A stretch of 64,000 bases of DNA, from the IMG/VR virus record IMGVR_UViG_3300042934_000980, positions 62,001 through 126,000 of that record. The stretch is one strand, 5' to 3'. How positions within the stretch are numbered: position 1 is the stretch's first letter; every line of letters starts with the position of its first letter. The translations under genes were made by a program, and so were the position numbers. The DNA comes from a virus. The notes under the pieces were generated by a model. The model was given only the letters and a program-made list of their open reading frames with translations. It did no database searches and had not been told where the DNA came from. Of the stretch, positions 62,801-64,000 are shown in pieces.

Positions 62801-64000
62801 GTCAAGACGCCGTCACGGGCCCGCTCTTCCAAGGCCAGCTGCACGCCGCTTTCCGGGGTCGGGAAGGCGTTGCGTTTAACCGTGATGTCGGCGGCGGTGG
62901 TTTCAACCTCCAGCAGCTTATCGTCTACGGCGCTGGTCCAATCCCCAGCATCTTCAGGATCAGGTACGTTTGCCGCGTCTCCTTGTCCCGCGTCCAGGTG
63001 TTCGTGATGTCCCGGGTCACCTCGGAGAACATCAGCGAGGCTACCACCAGTGCCAGAATCACCCAGATGCTCAGGCGAGCGAGGAACTTGTCCTTCTTCT
63101 CCGTCACCGGATGCTCGTCTTTGCTTTTGCGCAGCTCCTGTCGATCCTGGAGCCACTTGGCCAGCTTCTTTTTCGTCGCCGGCTTCTCCTCTTCCATCAC
63201 TGCTCTCCTCGGCCAGCTCTTTCTCGGTGGCCACCATACCAGAGAGTGTCATCAAGGCCAGATAAAAACGCTTAGTTACGTTCAGACGTTTGGACGACGA
63301 CATGGGGTGGCTGCCGTCTTTGGGGTTGAGCTCATCAAGCCACTCTTGTAGAGTTTTGACGTTGATCACCAGCGCTTTACTGTTGGCGGTAAAGATCCAG
63401 TGCAAGTCTTCCCGAGCTTGTGGGGTGAGCTTGCCGAATTGACTGTGGGTATAGTCGCCCAGCAAGAAAGCCATCAGGTCCAGCAACCAGTAAGAGTTCT
63501 GTGCCTTGGTTACCCGAATAACCGGGTTAGAAGGAACTGGAAGGCCGTCTTTAAAGCTTCCCACAAACTTTTCATAGTCCACCATCAGGTCGTTGTAGCG
63601 AGGTAGGTTAAGCGGCAGTTCAATACGAACGTACTGCTTGCGTCGGTTGCTACGCTCAGCCTCAACGTTAATCCCCTCGATCAACATGTTGAGGCGGTTG
63701 TAGCTTTGCTCAAACGCCATGAACATGGCAGAGCGCTGCGCCCAGGTCTTTTCGGCCAAGGCGTAGTTCTTCACCACCAACACGTCGGCTTTGTTCCAGA
63801 CGGTGTTGATGTCTTTGGTCCAGTTGTAGGTGTAGTGGCTGGCCCGGTACGCTTGGATGGCTTTACGCGCATCAAAGGTCAGAAGCCGCCCGCTGCCCAA
63901 GACCGGTTGGAACTTGGTCTCAAACTGGATGAAGACATTGTCCGGGCAGTTGGCAATGAACGCCTCAGACGTTGAAGGACCCAAGTCTTCAGCTAACTTG
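59818..64000 (-). CDS. Virion RNA polymerase beta-like subunit (phiKZ gp178-like), N-terminus beyond window
   Basis: The frame is open to the window edge (at least 1394 codons; the true start is outside). The C-terminal 150 residues hold the beta signature: IYVESMDPSTNADKYVIANQ, KGTVGSIMHKP and SSMKGMFNRMVLS correspond to beta K-P-GDKMAGRHGNKG and NPLGVPSRM segments. Many beta-like domains precede it. Residues near 63200-62940 form an odd Gly/Ala/Asp-rich linker that overlaps another frame (see nested gene). The virion enzyme enters with the DNA and transcribes early promoters. Next to head-assembly genes, as expected for a packaged protein. Confidence 0.8.
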   Translation of the reverse strand, partial: KLAEDLGPSTSEAFIANCPDNVFIQFETKFQPVLGSGRLLTFDARKAIQAYRASHYTYNWTKDINTVWNKADVLVVKNYALAEKTWAQRSAMFMAFEQSYNRLNMLIEGINVEAERSNRRKQYVRIELPLNLPRYNDLMVDYEKFVGSFKDGLPVPSNPVIRVTKAQNSYWLLDLMAFLLGDYTHSQFGKLTPQAREDLHWIFTANSKALVINVKTLQEWLDELNPKDGSHPMSSSKRLNVTKRFYLALMTLSGMVATEKELAEESSDGRGEAGDEKEAGQVAPGSTGAAQKQRRASGDGEEGQVPRSPEHLGDSGTGGSLADVLRGDPGHHEHLDAGQGDAANVPDPEDAGDWTSAVDDKLLEVETTAADITVKRNAFPTPESGVQLALEERARDGVLTVAEQQHFMRKAMSYQQIEMENGQTLAEFMTISPEELNSLDGKIEGNFITVLDESMLRSRAAVLKREYAEKFLHKDIARMFVGIQNAGICLTALEHRVVNGVEGSYDVYKFQRHPVNGAQSTSEIRLPRVQKDATFTVDGVKQHLQLQRMELPIRKISPVKVALTSYYDRKLMISRSQKVVDDYSLWLVKQIRARGETKDGVPATLSYSLGSGYNPDYVSPRIYSILAKKFSFIQVGDLTLNFNIDELLKEHPDFKKYTKKESFLVGVKDGEPLWVDSFGNLYKGTEEINTVEGLMGISLSKAPIEYAVINISGFLFPIGVVLCYYFGIDELIKVVKATTRSVPMGTRPKLDPDEYAIAFNDEYLIFNRREKLASLIFGGMPKLNNISNFSRSDLNEKGIWVPLMGDPKVRPQQFKEMKLLFDLFIDPITKDELKRLGYSEDFHYLLIDAVKLLETDFSRHEVEIEEQRIVGYERFAGHVYRELVKSTRQYRNKGGERKHTLDINPEAVILNIITDTSVNLVEEVNPIHQLKDQEEMTFGGTGGRSEITMVKRARQQLDTYKGRVSEANKDSGKVGFVTYLTSDPTIKDFRGNLALDEKPTNTGLASITGNLMYGVAHDDPKRGTFTSTQASQAVSAQNYVPNILRTGMDNIVAHRTSELYSKVAAQDGKVTEVSDEFLKITYKDGTTDTYPLGLKIGEASGEYHRHTRVTDLKVGDKFSKGDVVGWDVQWFDRDPFCPGQVALKVGRMARIALVEDQDVYEDSLAIAKSLADESVTPFIKVKRFAIDVDWNIDLKVKVGDSVDYDSILCDVEEPHLVGDYTENELAMDINRIGIKQIRSNHHGKVVDIDVVYNATPEQMSKSVEKFIGSQDRKRKRLAGIEGSEVEKGAVSTVLNVNKPMLSPGKAFITIYVESMDPSTNADKYVIANQMKGTVGSIMHKPLMTEDGREVLIKSSMKGMFNRMVLSYRNKLISCELTIAVTGQAIAIYRGTNK
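62925..63197 (-). CDS. Nested 90-aa single-pass membrane protein in alternate frame
   Basis: ATG at 63197 with AGGAG seven bases upstream; stop TAG at 62925. It lies wholly inside the polymerase gene but in another minus-strand frame. The first 40 residues are Lys/Glu-rich (KKKLAKWLQDRQELRKSK), followed by one transmembrane helix (LSIWVILALVVASLMF, about 43-58) and a 30-residue tail. The polymerase frame there reads as repetitive Gly/Ala/Asp, which looks like the unselected frame. Could be a holin- or spanin-type protein given the lysin nearby; that is speculation. Confidence 0.6.
   Translation of the reverse strand: MEEEKPATKKKLAKWLQDRQELRKSKDEHPVTEKKDKFLARLSIWVILALVVASLMFSEVTRDITNTWTRDKETRQTYLILKMLGIGPAP

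Noticed and set aside
60529-63351. Long plus-strand open frame (940 codons) opposite the virion polymerase gene
   Set aside because: It is an antisense shadow of the real gene, caused by codon bias; its product is Val/His/Leu/Arg-rich with no motif, and no ribosome site was found.
1-64000. tRNA genes, CRISPR arrays, insertion sequences
   Set aside because: Reading intergenic regions by eye showed no cloverleaf with a GTTCGA-type arm, no repeat-spacer array and no transposase motif; a short tRNA could still be missed.

Overview
The window is part of the genome of a nucleus-forming jumbo phage related to Pseudomonas phage phiKZ (Chimalliviridae). Several hallmark genes support this. They are the phage-nucleus shell protein chimallin (18844-20853), a PhuZ-type tubulin (28725-29702), split multisubunit RNA polymerase genes of the non-virion and virion enzymes, a phiKZ-type contractile tail sheath and tube pair, and TATATTAC-like early promoters. 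A Pseudomonas host is inferred from relatedness only. Both ends of the window cut through genes.

Layout. 1-11.3 kb (minus strand) is the non-virion RNA polymerase block: an SF2 helicase carrying an intein, the beta' C-terminal and beta C-terminal subunits, two further proteins in the order of phiKZ gp70 and gp69, and a gp68-like fifth subunit. 11.4-18.8 kb holds an HNH protein, an SSB-like protein with an acidic tip, a MRE11/SbcD-like nuclease, several unknown genes and the beta' N-terminal subunit carrying the NADFDGD motif. 18.8-20.9 kb is chimallin. 22-28.6 kb has small unknown genes, the C-terminal half of a split family B DNA polymerase and a run of strongly overlapping genes. 28.7-31.1 kb has the tubulin, a structured non-coding stretch and an HslV/proteasome-like Ntn hydrolase. 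31.4-34.3 kb is a plus-strand three-gene unit. 34.3-44.1 kb (minus) is the large terminase, interrupted by a second intein, followed by disordered and large probable virion proteins. 44.2-47.3 kb (plus) is sheath and tube. 47.3-55.5 kb is accessory and early genes, including thymidylate kinase and a Nudix hydrolase. 55.6-64 kb is a head and virion-polymerase block: prohead-protease-like protein, two probable head proteins, a transglycosylase lysin and the virion RNA polymerase beta-like subunit.

The genes fit the known life cycle of this group. The virion polymerase reads early promoters, chimallin and tubulin build and centre the nucleus, the non-virion polymerase transcribes later genes inside it, and terminase, protease, sheath and tube assemble the particle. 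The most striking observations are two related class 3 (W-C-T) inteins inserted at the same Walker A position in two unrelated ATPases, a 90-residue membrane-protein frame nested inside the virion polymerase gene, a family of early promoters of which three share an extra upstream box, and repeated hairpin plus UUUAUUUUU transcript ends. Assignments to phiKZ gene numbers rest on motifs plus remembered gene order; no database search was possible.
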